From Bog-756 sp035531955 (GTDB taxonomy: Bacteria > Actinomycetota > Acidimicrobiia > Acidimicrobiales > RAAP-2), in assembly GCA_035531955.1 (NCBI GenBank), contig DATKRZ010000046.1:1-40987 (forward strand): a stretch of DNA of 40,987 bases, given 5' to 3'. Made by a program: the position numbers and the translations under genes. The notes under the pieces are model-generated. The model did not search any database. It was not told the DNA's origin and saw only the letters and a program-made list of their open reading frames with translations. Positions within the stretch are counted from its first letter, which is position 1. Each line of letters begins with the position of its first letter. This document shows positions 8,962 to 17,097 of this stretch, piece by piece.

Positions 8962-10200
8962 GTGTTCGAATGGTCCGAGGAGCAACTGATGGTCCGCGAC
9001 GCCATCCGGCGGTTCATCGAGGCCGAGGTGGTGCCCAACATCGAGGCCCTCGAGCACGGGGACCTGCCCCCGTACGACATCATCCGCAAGCTCTATGCGA
9101 CCTTCGGGATGGACCAGATGGCCCGCGACCGCTTCAAGAAGCAGGTCGAGCGCAAGGAGGCCGGGCCGGCGGCCGGATCGGCAGAGGAGCGGACGGGGGC
9201 ACAGGGCGATGGCGGGGCGGCGGCGCTGACCCTCATCCCGATCATCGAACTGTGCCACTACTGCCCGGGCATCGTGACGGCCATGGGGGTGAGCGTGGGG
9301 CTGGCAGCCGGCACCATCATGAAGCAGGGCACCCCCGCCCAGATGGAGCGGTGGGGACTCGACCTCCTCACCGGCGGGAAGGTGGGGGCGTGGGCGATCA
9401 CCGAGCCGGATTCGGGATCGGACGCCCTCGGCGGGATGAAGTCCTCGGCCCGCCGGGACGGCGATGAGTACATACTGAACGGCAACAAGACGTTCATCAC
9501 CAACGGGCCCTACGCCGACACCATCGTCTTCTACGCCAAGCTCGACGACGGGTCGGACTTACCGGTCCGCGACCGGCAGGTCCTCACCTTCGTGCTCGAC
9601 ACCGGGACACCGGGGCTCGACCAGTCGAAGCCGTTCCGCAAGATGGGTCTCCACTCCTCACCCACCGGCGAACTGTTCCTCTCCGACGTCCGTGTCGGCC
9701 GGGACCACCTGCTGGGCGAGACCGAAGAGCCGCGGCCCGGCAGCGGACGCGAGTCGGCCAAGGGCAACTTCGTCACCGAGCGGGCCGGACTGGCCGCCAT
9801 GTCCCTGGGCCTCATCGAGGAGTGCCTCAAGCTCTCGGTCGAGTACGCCAAGAACCGGATGTTGTGGGGACAGCCCATCGGGGACCGCCAACTCATCCAG
9901 CTCAAGCTGGCCAACATGGAGGTCGCCCGGCTCAACGTGCAGAACCTGGTGTTCCGCCACATCGAGCTCTCGGCGGCCGGCAAGAGCTTGAGCCTGGCCG
10001 AGGCCTCGGCCATGAAGCTCTACTCGGCCCGGGCCGCCTCCGATGTGGCCATGGAGGCCGTGCAGCTCTTCGGGGGCAACGGGTACATGGCCGAATTCCG
10101 GGTCGAGCAACTGGCCCGGGACGCCAAGGTCTTCCAGATCTACGCCGGCACCGACGAGATCCAGGTCACCCATATCGCCAAGGACCTGCTCAACCGCTGA
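8962..10200 (+). CDS. Acyl-CoA dehydrogenase family flavoprotein
   Basis: An FAD enzyme of the acyl-CoA dehydrogenase family that oxidises an acyl-CoA at the alpha-beta position and passes electrons to ETF. The 412 residues show the FAD-binding stretch WAITEPDSGSDALGG, ITNGPYADTIVFYA, the middle beta domain and the C-terminal helical domain with QLFGGNGYMAEFRVEQLARDAK. The usual catalytic Glu of the IYEGT motif is Ala (IYAGTDEIQ); Glu273 in TERAGLAAMSLG aligns with the alternative base of isovaleryl-CoA and long-chain dehydrogenases. Residues about 70-90 hold a Gly/Ala-rich insert. The GTG start has GGGAGG 7-8 nt upstream; the open frame further left is spurious. Substrate unknown. It is followed 27 bp later by a patatin gene. 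Confidence 0.93.
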   Translation: MFEWSEEQLMVRDAIRRFIEAEVVPNIEALEHGDLPPYDIIRKLYATFGMDQMARDRFKKQVERKEAGPAAGSAEERTGAQGDGGAAALTLIPIIELCHYCPGIVTAMGVSVGLAAGTIMKQGTPAQMERWGLDLLTGGKVGAWAITEPDSGSDALGGMKSSARRDGDEYILNGNKTFITNGPYADTIVFYAKLDDGSDLPVRDRQVLTFVLDTGTPGLDQSKPFRKMGLHSSPTGELFLSDVRVGRDHLLGETEEPRPGSGRESAKGNFVTERAGLAAMSLGLIEECLKLSVEYAKNRMLWGQPIGDRQLIQLKLANMEVARLNVQNLVFRHIELSAAGKSLSLAEASAMKLYSARAASDVAMEAVQLFGGNGYMAEFRVEQLARDAKVFQIYAGTDEIQVTHIAKDLLNR

Positions 10201-10227
10201 TCGGCGCCGTCCCGGTACAGTCGGACG

Positions 10228-11175
10228 GTGCCCCGCCGTGATGCCGCGTCCGCATCCCCACCCCCGGAACTCGCCGTCCCCAGGACGTTCGACGCCGGAT
10301 ACGGCCAGCAGGTGGAGCGGGGGCTGTGCCTGGGTGGCGGGGGCCTCTTCTTCGTGGCCTGGCAGGTCGCCTACCTCCAGACGCTCGTCGGCCTCGGGCT
10401 CCGATTCGACCGCGCCGATCGGGTCGTCGGGACGTCTGCCGGCTCGATGGTGGCCTCGGCCCTGACCGGCGGGAGGCTCAAGCTCCTCCACGCCCAGGTC
10501 TCCCTCCTGGCCAGGGTTCCGGCGCTGGTCTCGGCCCTGGCGCCGGCGTCGGTGCTCAAGCCGAGCCAGCAGCTGGCGCTCGATCTCTTTCTCAAGGCCA
10601 CCGACGGCGAGCCGGCCACCGTCCAGGCCATCGGTCACGCCGCTCTGGCCGCGGCGACCCCCAGGGCCGAGGCCATGCGTCGGAATGTCTCGTTGGTGCT
10701 CGGCCCGGGGCGCCTGACCTCCGAAGCGCTGCAGATCACCTGCGTCGACACCTACACGGGCGAGCGGTGCGTGGTCACCCGGGGCACCAAGGTCACCCTG
10801 GCCCGGGCCGTGGCGGCCAGCAGCGCGGTGCCGGGCATCTTCGCTCCCCAGCCGATCGGCGACCGCCTCTGCATGGACGGGGGGGTCAGCGGCACCGGCA
10901 CCCATCTCGACCTGCTGGGCGGGTCCCAACGCGTGCTCGTCCTGGCTCTCACCGACGGGGCCGACCTCTCCGAGGGGATGATGACCGCCAATCCGGACGG
11001 CGGCCGACAGGAGGTCGAGGACCTCGAACGCTCCGGGACGTCGGTGCTGCTGAGGACCCCTTCGGAGGTGGACCTGCTGGAACTGATGTCACCGGCGGCC
11101 GTCCCCCAAGCGGTGGCCATGGGTACCCGACAGGCCACCGACGACCTGAAGCTGGTCTCCACGTTCTGGGGCTGA
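10228..11175 (+). CDS. Patatin-like phospholipase
   Basis: A patatin-family acyl hydrolase using a Ser-Asp dyad. In 315 residues I see the oxyanion loop GGGG at 36-39, the nucleophile motif GTSAGS with Ser70 and the second dyad member Asp217 in MDGGVSGTGTH. No signal peptide or clear membrane helix is visible, so it is probably cytoplasmic or peripheral. The start is the GTG at 10228; no strong ribosome-binding site is visible, which fits translation from an operon with the dehydrogenase. Its end is only 21 bp from the end of convergent plsX, placing a lipid-degrading enzyme inside the phospholipid-synthesis cluster. The lipid substrate cannot be told from sequence. Confidence 0.9.
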   Translation: MPRRDAASASPPPELAVPRTFDAGYGQQVERGLCLGGGGLFFVAWQVAYLQTLVGLGLRFDRADRVVGTSAGSMVASALTGGRLKLLHAQVSLLARVPALVSALAPASVLKPSQQLALDLFLKATDGEPATVQAIGHAALAAATPRAEAMRRNVSLVLGPGRLTSEALQITCVDTYTGERCVVTRGTKVTLARAVAASSAVPGIFAPQPIGDRLCMDGGVSGTGTHLDLLGGSQRVLVLALTDGADLSEGMMTANPDGGRQEVEDLERSGTSVLLRTPSEVDLLELMSPAAVPQAVAMGTRQATDDLKLVSTFWG

Positions 11176-11196
11176 GCAGCGCCGGCCCCGGCGGGC

Positions 11197-12234
11197 TCAG
11201 TCGCCGGCGGGCATCGTGGTCACCGATGCGGCCACGGCGTCGACCAGTCCGGCCACGGCGACGTCATGGGCCACGGTGATGGCGTTGACGATGGCCACCG
11301 ATGACGACGAACCGTGGCTGATCACGCACACCCCGTTCACCCCCAACAACATGGCCCCACCGGTGTTCTCGGGATCGAGCGGGGCGGCCAAGGGCAGCAG
11401 GTGGGGATAGAGGTCGTCGGCCGCCTGCTTCAGCTCCGGTCGCGCCAGGATCTCGGTGACGGCCCCGATCAGGAAACGGAGTGATCCCTCCAGCGTCTTG
11501 AGGGCCACGTTGCCGGTGAACCCGTCGGTGACGATGACGTCGATGGTCGGCTCGAAGAAGTCACGGCCCTCGACGTTGCCCACGAAGTCGAATCCAGAGT
11601 CGGCCCCGCCCGCTTCCAGCAGGGCATGGGTCTCCTTCACCAAGGGACTTCCCTTCGACTTCTCCTCTCCGATCGAGAGCAGGGCCACCCGGGGCATGTC
11701 GACGGCGTAACGCTTGCGGGCGAACGCCGCCCCCATCTGGGCGAATTGGACCAGCATCGGGGGGGTACATTCGGCGTTGGCCCCCGAATCGAGCAGCACG
11801 GTGGGCCACGAGCGCTGGAGGTTGGGTATCGGGGTGGCGATGGCCGGCCGGATGACGCTAGGGAGCCTCCCCATCCGCAGCAGGGCCGAAGCCATGGCGG
11901 CCCCGGTGTTCCCCGCCGACACCATGGCCATGGCCTTGCCGTCCCGAACCGCCTCGGCCGCGCGCACCAAGGTGGAGTCCTTTTTGCGACGAACCCCCTG
12001 GCCGGGGTCGTCGTCCATGCCGATGACCTCGTGGGCGGGGAGGAACGGTAGATCACCGATGTCGCCCATATCGCCGGGGGGACCCACCAGGACCACCTTG
12101 ATGTCGGTCTTGGCGGCGACCTCGAGTGCCCCGGCGACGATCTCGCCCGGGGCCCGGTCGCCACCCATGGCGTCAACCGCCACCGGCAGTGAATTGAACG
12201 CGTCACCCGTCAACCGTGCGCCGCCACGCGCCAT
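11197..12234 (-). CDS. plsX: Phosphate acyltransferase PlsX
   Basis: Converts acyl-ACP to acyl-phosphate for the first step of phospholipid synthesis. The 345 residues include AVDAMGGDRAPGEIVAGA near the N-terminus, MVSAGNTGAAMASAL, LLDSGANAECTP, TDGFTGNVALKTLEG and the C-terminal GVNGVCVISHGSSS, all typical of PlsX. The ATG at 12234 follows the rpmF stop by 6 bp. The rpmF-plsX order is conserved across many bacteria, while the usual next gene acpP is displaced by three inserted genes. Confidence 0.97.
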   Translation of the reverse strand: MARGGARLTGDAFNSLPVAVDAMGGDRAPGEIVAGALEVAAKTDIKVVLVGPPGDMGDIGDLPFLPAHEVIGMDDDPGQGVRRKKDSTLVRAAEAVRDGKAMAMVSAGNTGAAMASALLRMGRLPSVIRPAIATPIPNLQRSWPTVLLDSGANAECTPPMLVQFAQMGAAFARKRYAVDMPRVALLSIGEEKSKGSPLVKETHALLEAGGADSGFDFVGNVEGRDFFEPTIDVIVTDGFTGNVALKTLEGSLRFLIGAVTEILARPELKQAADDLYPHLLPLAAPLDPENTGGAMLLGVNGVCVISHGSSSSVAIVNAITVAHDVAVAGLVDAVAASVTTMPAGD

Positions 12235-12240
12235 TTCCGA

Positions 12241-12420
12241 CTACTCGACTTCGATCGCCTGGCGACCTTTGTACCACCCGCAATTGGGACAGACGACATG
12301 GGGGAGCTTGGCCGTCGTGCACTGCGGGCACACCGAGCGGGCCGGCGCCTTCAGCACCCAATTGGATGCCCGGCGGCTGCGGCTCTTCGACTTGGAGGTC
12401 TTCTTCTTCGGGACGGCCAT
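12241..12420 (-). CDS. rpmF: 50S ribosomal protein bL32
   Basis: A 59-residue ribosomal protein, beginning MAVPKKKTSKSKSRSRRAS and ending QAIEVE. It keeps the zinc ribbon: CPQC at 31-34 and CPNC at 44-47, the zinc-binding form of L32. The ATG at 12420 is certain from the conserved MAVPKKK start. It follows yceD and precedes plsX, the standard arrangement. TAGGAT (12430-12435, built on the yceD stop codon) lies 9 nt upstream and might be an internal promoter; AGGA in the same place could instead serve as a ribosome-binding site. Confidence 0.97.
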   Translation of the reverse strand: MAVPKKKTSKSKSRSRRASNWVLKAPARSVCPQCTTAKLPHVVCPNCGWYKGRQAIEVE

Positions 12421-12432
12421 AGGGATCGCATC

Positions 12433-13068
12433 CTAGGCGAAGTCGCCGTCCCCAGGATCGCGACGGCGAAGGACGTCCAGGGCGGACCACCGGGGATCGC
12501 CCGGGGTGGCACAGGCGCAGACGCCCAGATTCCGGTTGGTGCCGCACTGGGGGCAGAGCCCGAGGCACCCATCGGAGCACAGCGGAGCCAGCGGGAGGTC
12601 GAGCAGCACCGCGTCGCGGGCCAAGGGCTCGAGGTCCAGTTCGTCCCCGGTCAACGGATAGGCGTCGTCGTCCCCGCGGGCAGACTCTGCCGGCGCGTAG
12701 TGCTCCCGCACCCTGGCGGCGACCGTCCCGTCGACGGGACCGCCGCAGCGGCGGCATTCACCGACCCAGGGTGCGCTCACCACGCCCACTGCCATCACCC
12801 CTCCGGGGTAGGACGACAAGGTGAGGTCGGCCACCACCGGCCCACCGCCGGGCACGACCACCGCCACCGCTCCCAGCCCGTCGATGAGCCCCTGTCGGAC
12901 CTCGTGGCGGGAGGAGCCGGTCCGCTTGCGCAGGGCGGCCACCTGGACGAGGAACGGTCGCCGGGCGCTGGGCCGCGGGGCTGTCGACCCGGTCGACGCT
13001 GCCGGGTCTGTCGGGGCTGTCGGGGCTGTCGGCGATTGCACCCCCGGCGGGCTGGACTCGGTTCTCAC
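12433..13068 (-). CDS. yceD: YceD/DUF177 family protein
   Basis: Member of the DUF177 family, linked to 23S rRNA accumulation and nearly always encoded just before rpmF. The 211 residues start with a Ser/Thr/Pro/Ala-rich disordered tract (1-38) containing PTAPTAPTDPAAS repeats. The folded part follows, with cysteine pairs CRRC near 104-107, a C-terminal CSDGCLGLCPQCG and CAC, suggesting zinc binding. The start is GTG at 13068, 13 bp after the upstream stop; the disordered start makes a downstream initiation possible. The biochemical role is not established. Confidence 0.9.
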   Translation of the reverse strand: MRTESSPPGVQSPTAPTAPTDPAASTGSTAPRPSARRPFLVQVAALRKRTGSSRHEVRQGLIDGLGAVAVVVPGGGPVVADLTLSSYPGGVMAVGVVSAPWVGECRRCGGPVDGTVAARVREHYAPAESARGDDDAYPLTGDELDLEPLARDAVLLDLPLAPLCSDGCLGLCPQCGTNRNLGVCACATPGDPRWSALDVLRRRDPGDGDFA

Positions 13069-13081
13069 CGGACCGCTCGGC

Positions 13082-13693
13082 TCAGTCGAGGTCCTGGTCG
13101 AAGAACCCCTCGGGCTCGTCGAGATGCTGGCCCCCGGCGTCGAGGACGGAGTCCGTCACCTTGGTGTCACCCCCGTCGCCGATGGCCACGTTGGGGATCG
13201 GTGTCACCTGGAGCTTCTCCCGGCCGGCCCGAACCGTCTTCATCGTCCGATCCAGGACGATCTCGAAGCTGGCGAGCTTCTGGTCGGCGTAGTCCTCAGC
13301 CTCGTGACGGAGGCGCCGGGCCTCTTCGTTGGCATCGTCGAGGATGCGCTGGGCCACATGGTTGGCCTGGCGCACGATCTCCGTGCGCTGGACCATCCGC
13401 TCGGCTTGGACCCGGACCTCCTCCAACAGGGCGTCCGCCTCCCGGCCCTTCTCGGCCAGGAACTCGTCTCGCTCTTTCAGGAGCCAACGTGCCTGTCGGA
13501 TCTCGTCGGGCATCCGGTCCAGTGACGCCTGCAGCAGGTCGGCCACCTCCTCGCGGGATATCAGGACCGATGCTGACAGGGGCATGGCCTTGGCCGTCTG
13601 CACCAGGTCGAGGGCGGTCCGGACCAGCGTCTCGGCATCGTGCTCCTCGCTCGCCGCCCGCTGCTGCTCGAGGTCCTCGAAGAGGTCACTCAT
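13082..13693 (-). CDS. SepIVA/DivIVA-like coiled-coil protein
   Basis: A 203-residue protein dominated by a charged coiled coil (about 65-155, rich in EVRVQAERM and DDANEEARRLRHEAEDYAD), often annotated as an ATP synthase F0 subunit B-like or cell-division initiation protein. The sequence MSDLFEDLEQQRA, the conserved coil and the location next to coaD resemble the actinobacterial SepIVA/DivIVA-like group, which acts in septation and polar growth; this assignment is by resemblance and context. No membrane segment is seen. The ATG overlaps the coaD stop by 8 bp (ATGAGTGA). It ends with an acidic disordered tail. Confidence 0.75.
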   Translation of the reverse strand: MSDLFEDLEQQRAASEEHDAETLVRTALDLVQTAKAMPLSASVLISREEVADLLQASLDRMPDEIRQARWLLKERDEFLAEKGREADALLEEVRVQAERMVQRTEIVRQANHVAQRILDDANEEARRLRHEAEDYADQKLASFEIVLDRTMKTVRAGREKLQVTPIPNVAIGDGGDTKVTDSVLDAGGQHLDEPEGFFDQDLD

Positions 13694-14168
13694 CGGCGAA
13701 CTTCTCTTGGAGCCGCTTGGCCACCACCTTGGGTACGAACGAGGTCACGTCGCCGCCGAAGCGGGCCACCTCCCGCAGGAGCCTCGAGGCGATGAACGAG
13801 TGGGCGGAGCTGGTTGGGATGAACAACGTCTCGACACCGGAGAGCTGCTTGTTCATCTGGGCCATCTGGAGCTCGTTCTCGAAGTCGGACACCGCCCGGA
13901 GGCCCTTCACGATGGCACTGGCACCCACATCGTCGGCCACGTTGACGACCAGCGTGGCCACCGACACGATGCGCACGTTGACCAGATGGCTCAATGACTC
14001 CTCGAGCATCTCCTGGCGCTCGTCCAGTTCGAACAGGGCCTCGCTCTTCTGAGGGTTGCGCAGGGTCGCCACCACCACCTCGTCGAACAGGCGGGCCGCG
14101 CGCTCGATGACCTCCAGGTGCCCGTTGTGGACCGGGTCGAACGACCCAGGTATGAGCGCTCTCCTCAC
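13686..14168 (-). CDS. coaD: Phosphopantetheine adenylyltransferase CoaD
   Basis: Transfers AMP from ATP to 4'-phosphopantetheine, the penultimate step of CoA synthesis. The 160 residues match family length. The nucleotidyltransferase motif HNGH (14-17) follows PGSFDPV, and the C-terminal half holds FIPTSSAHSFIASRLLREVARFGGDV, close to the usual signature though the ISS motif reads IAS. The GTG start at 14168 overlaps the rsmD stop (GTGA) and gives the conserved N-terminus; AAAGGTG precedes it. The open frame further upstream is rsmD in another frame. Confidence 0.97.
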   Translation of the reverse strand: MRRALIPGSFDPVHNGHLEVIERAARLFDEVVVATLRNPQKSEALFELDERQEMLEESLSHLVNVRIVSVATLVVNVADDVGASAIVKGLRAVSDFENELQMAQMNKQLSGVETLFIPTSSAHSFIASRLLREVARFGGDVTSFVPKVVAKRLQEKFADE

Positions 14169-14722
14169 CAGGCACCTTTCTCCGTGACCAGTTCCGGACG
14201 GGCCACGGTCACGATCGTACCCCCATAACGCCTGGATTTGACGACTCCCCACCCGGGCGGCGGTGGGACCTCGCCCGCGGATTCGAGGATGGCCAAATCG
14301 GCCGGCAGGCGGCAGACCAGCCCATCCCATCGGTCGTAGTCGTACGGCGGGTCACACAGGACCAGGTCGTAGCGCGCCGGCGTGGTGGCGACCCAGGAGT
14401 CGACGTCGGCGCGCACCAAGGTGACGTCACCGCTCCGCTCAGAATCGACCAGTCCCACCGAGGCCAGATTGCGCCGCACCGCGCCCAGCGCGGCCGGGTC
14501 GCGATCGACGAAGGTTACCGAGGCCGCCCCGCGTGAGAGGGCTTCGATCCCCAGGGCGCCGCTCCCGGCGAACAGATCGGCGACCCGCATGCCGTCCACC
14601 CCGCCCAGACTGAACAGGATGTCGAAGATCGCCTCCCGCACCCGGTCCGAGGTAGGACGAACTGCCGGGCCCGCGGGTGCACCGAGGCGCCGACCGCGGA
14701 ACTCGCCTCCGATCACGCGCAT
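14165..14722 (-). CDS. rsmD: 16S rRNA (guanine966-N2)-methyltransferase RsmD
   Basis: SAM-dependent methyltransferase acting on m2G966 of 16S rRNA. The 185 residues show the N-terminal MRVIGGEFRGRRL, RPTSDRVREAIFDIL, the SAM motif DLFAGSGALGIEAL (49-62) and the catalytic DPPY at 124-127. The ATG at 14722 is certain from the conserved start. It lies 56 bp after recG and is coupled to coaD by a GTGA overlap; the recG-rsmD-coaD order is conserved in many Gram-positive genomes. Confidence 0.97.
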   Translation of the reverse strand: MRVIGGEFRGRRLGAPAGPAVRPTSDRVREAIFDILFSLGGVDGMRVADLFAGSGALGIEALSRGAASVTFVDRDPAALGAVRRNLASVGLVDSERSGDVTLVRADVDSWVATTPARYDLVLCDPPYDYDRWDGLVCRLPADLAILESAGEVPPPPGWGVVKSRRYGGTIVTVARPELVTEKGAW

Positions 14723-14778
14723 CGGACCAGGCTACCGGCAGCCCGCACGTCCCCGGCCTCGCCCAGCTCGAGGGAGGC

Positions 14779-17097
14779 TCAGCTCTTGAACAGGAACTCC
14801 GCCTCGTCCTCGTCGGTGAAGAGACGCAGCTCGTCGGCCAGCAGTCCGTGGGCCGTCAGGCCGGGGTCGTCGGCGACCACCTCCTCGGCGGTGGTTCGGG
14901 CCTTGGTCACCAGGTCCTGGTCGGAGAAGAGCTTGGCCAGCTTGAGATCGCTCCGACCCTTCTGGCGCGCCCCGAGGATGGTCCCCTCGCCGCGCAGCCC
15001 GAGATCGACCTCTGCCAGTTCGAACCCGTCGGTGCTCCGCTCCATGGCCGACAGCCTCGCCTCGGCCTCGGGGGTGTCGTTCTCGGACAGCAGGTAGCAC
15101 CAGGCCGGGTCGCGGCCCCGGCCGACCCGCCCCCGCAGCTGGTGCAGCTGGGCGATGCCGAAGCGGTCGGCATCCTCGATGACCATGACCGTCGCCTCGG
15201 CCACGTCCACCCCCACCTCGATCACCGTGGTGGCCACCAGGACCTCGACGTCGCCGGATCGGAACTCTGCCATGACCCGCTCCTTCTCGGCCGACGGCAG
15301 CTGGCCGTGGAGCAGCCCCACCCGCAGCCCGGAGAGTTCGTGGACGGCAAGACGCTCCGCTTCGGCCACGACCGAGGTGGCCTGCACCCGCTCCGACCCT
15401 TCGACCAGGGGGCACACCACGAAGGCGCGGTGCCCGGCGGCGACCTCGCCGCGCACCCGGGACCAGGCCTCCCCCGACTCCAGCGGGCTCCGGAGCCAGC
15501 TGGTCGTCACCGGGAGGCGGCCCGGCGGCAGCTCGTCGATGAAGGTCATGTCGAGATCGCCGAACACCACCATCGCCGCGGTGCGGGGAATGGGTGTGGC
15601 CGTCATGACCAGGAGATCGGGGTCCTGGCCGGTGCCCTCCGACCCGCGGCCCTTGGCCCGTAGGGCGGCGCGCTGCTCCACCCCGAAGCGGTGCTGCTCA
15701 TCGATGACCACCACGCCGAGCGACTTGAACCCGACCTCGTCGGTGAGGAGCGCGTGGGTTCCGATGAGGAGGTCGACGGTGCCGTCGGTCAACCCGGAGT
15801 GGATGGCCGTGCGCCTGGCTGCAGGCGTCTTGCTGGTCAGCAGCTCCACCCGGAGCGGCCGATACCCCTCGAGCGTGCCCGGATCGGGAACGGTGAGGCC
15901 GGCCAGCAGCGCGGCCACCGCGGCGGAGTGCTGCTCGGCCAGTACCTCGGTCGGGGCCATCAGGGCGCCCTGGTGACCGCCCTCGACGGCTACCAGCAGG
16001 GCCGCCAGCGCCACCACCGTCTTGCCCGAGCCGACGTCGCCCTGCAGGAGGCGGTGCATGGGCAGGGGTCCGGCCAGGTCGCCGAGGATCGCGTCCATGG
16101 CGCGTTGCTGGGCCCCTGTGGGGCGGAACGGCAACTGCCCGAGGAATCGATCGGCCAAAGTTGGGCCGCCGTCCGCACGCGCCACCGTGTGGCGGATGCC
16201 CCGGGCGTCCTGTTGCAGGCGGAGCTTGCGCATCACCAGCGCCAACTGCAGCCGGAACAGTTCGTCGAAGGCCAGGCGCCGCCGGGCCGGCTCGCATTCG
16301 GCCATCGCCGAGGGCCGGTGGATGTGGTTGAAGGCAGTGGTCCGGTCGACCAGGTCGAGGCGCCGGCGCCAGGCTTCGGGCAGGGGGTCTGCGAACCGGC
16401 CGGCCCGATCGAGCGCCTCGGCCACGTAGCGGCTGATGCGGGCGGATGTGAGATTGGCCCTCTCCGTCAGGGGATAGACCGGGAACACCCGTCCCCCGCG
16501 GTCCCCGCGGTCCCCGCCGGCCCCGTCGGCGTCATCGGCGGCATCGCCGGTCCCGTCGGCCTCATCGGTCCGGTCCCCGCCGGCCCGCAGCACCTCGGCG
16601 GTCGGGTTGCTCAACTGGAGGGCGTCCCGATAGGAGCCCACGGTGCCGAAGAACAGGGCTTCGGTTCCCACGCTCAACTGCTTGGCCCGCCAGGTCTGGT
16701 TGAAGAAGACCACCTTGAGGCGGCCGCTGCGATCGGCGATCTCGACCTCGACCCGCGCTGGTCCCCTACGCCGGCCCCGGGCGTAGCCGGACGACGGCCG
16801 GCTGACCCGGATCACCTCCGCCAGGACCGACGCTCGGTCCCCCTCTGCCAGGTGACCGATCGGGACGAGCCGGGTTCCGTCGATATAGCGCCCCTGGCGC
16901 GGGTAGTGGGTGATGAGGTCGAGGACCGTCTCGATGCCGAGCTCGGCCAGGTCACGCTCGGCCGAGGCCCCGACCCCCCGCAAGACGGACACCTCGAGCC
17001 CGGCCAGTTGGGGGAGCTTCCGCTCCCGACTCCCGCCGGTTCCCGCCCCAGCGGGCGACCCGGGCGCTTTCGCCTGCGGCGGTGTCGAGGGACTCAC
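14779..17097 (-). CDS. recG: ATP-dependent DNA helicase RecG
   Basis: Branch-migration helicase that reverses stalled forks and processes recombination intermediates. The 772 residues carry the wedge/OB region (about 80-170), Walker A GDVGSGKT at 353-360, the DEQH box in VVIDEQHRFGVEQRAAL, MTATPIPRT, and the helicase C domain ending with the RecG-specific LRGRVGRG and SDLKLAKLFSDQDL. Residues 172-202 are an Asp/Gly-rich low-complexity insert after the wedge. The GTG at 17097 overlaps the fakA stop by 4 bp (GTGA) and starts a disordered 25-residue leader; the frame stays open upstream but is fakA out of frame. Confidence 0.96.
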   Translation of the reverse strand: MSPSTPPQAKAPGSPAGAGTGGSRERKLPQLAGLEVSVLRGVGASAERDLAELGIETVLDLITHYPRQGRYIDGTRLVPIGHLAEGDRASVLAEVIRVSRPSSGYARGRRRGPARVEVEIADRSGRLKVVFFNQTWRAKQLSVGTEALFFGTVGSYRDALQLSNPTAEVLRAGGDRTDEADGTGDAADDADGAGGDRGDRGGRVFPVYPLTERANLTSARISRYVAEALDRAGRFADPLPEAWRRRLDLVDRTTAFNHIHRPSAMAECEPARRRLAFDELFRLQLALVMRKLRLQQDARGIRHTVARADGGPTLADRFLGQLPFRPTGAQQRAMDAILGDLAGPLPMHRLLQGDVGSGKTVVALAALLVAVEGGHQGALMAPTEVLAEQHSAAVAALLAGLTVPDPGTLEGYRPLRVELLTSKTPAARRTAIHSGLTDGTVDLLIGTHALLTDEVGFKSLGVVVIDEQHRFGVEQRAALRAKGRGSEGTGQDPDLLVMTATPIPRTAAMVVFGDLDMTFIDELPPGRLPVTTSWLRSPLESGEAWSRVRGEVAAGHRAFVVCPLVEGSERVQATSVVAEAERLAVHELSGLRVGLLHGQLPSAEKERVMAEFRSGDVEVLVATTVIEVGVDVAEATVMVIEDADRFGIAQLHQLRGRVGRGRDPAWCYLLSENDTPEAEARLSAMERSTDGFELAEVDLGLRGEGTILGARQKGRSDLKLAKLFSDQDLVTKARTTAEEVVADDPGLTAHGLLADELRLFTDEDEAEFLFKS

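Noticed and set aside
8962..10200. Acyl-CoA dehydrogenase as an inactivated enzyme because of the missing IYEGT glutamate
   Set aside because: Glu273 occupies the alternative catalytic position known from isovaleryl-CoA and long-chain enzymes, and all FAD-binding motifs are intact.
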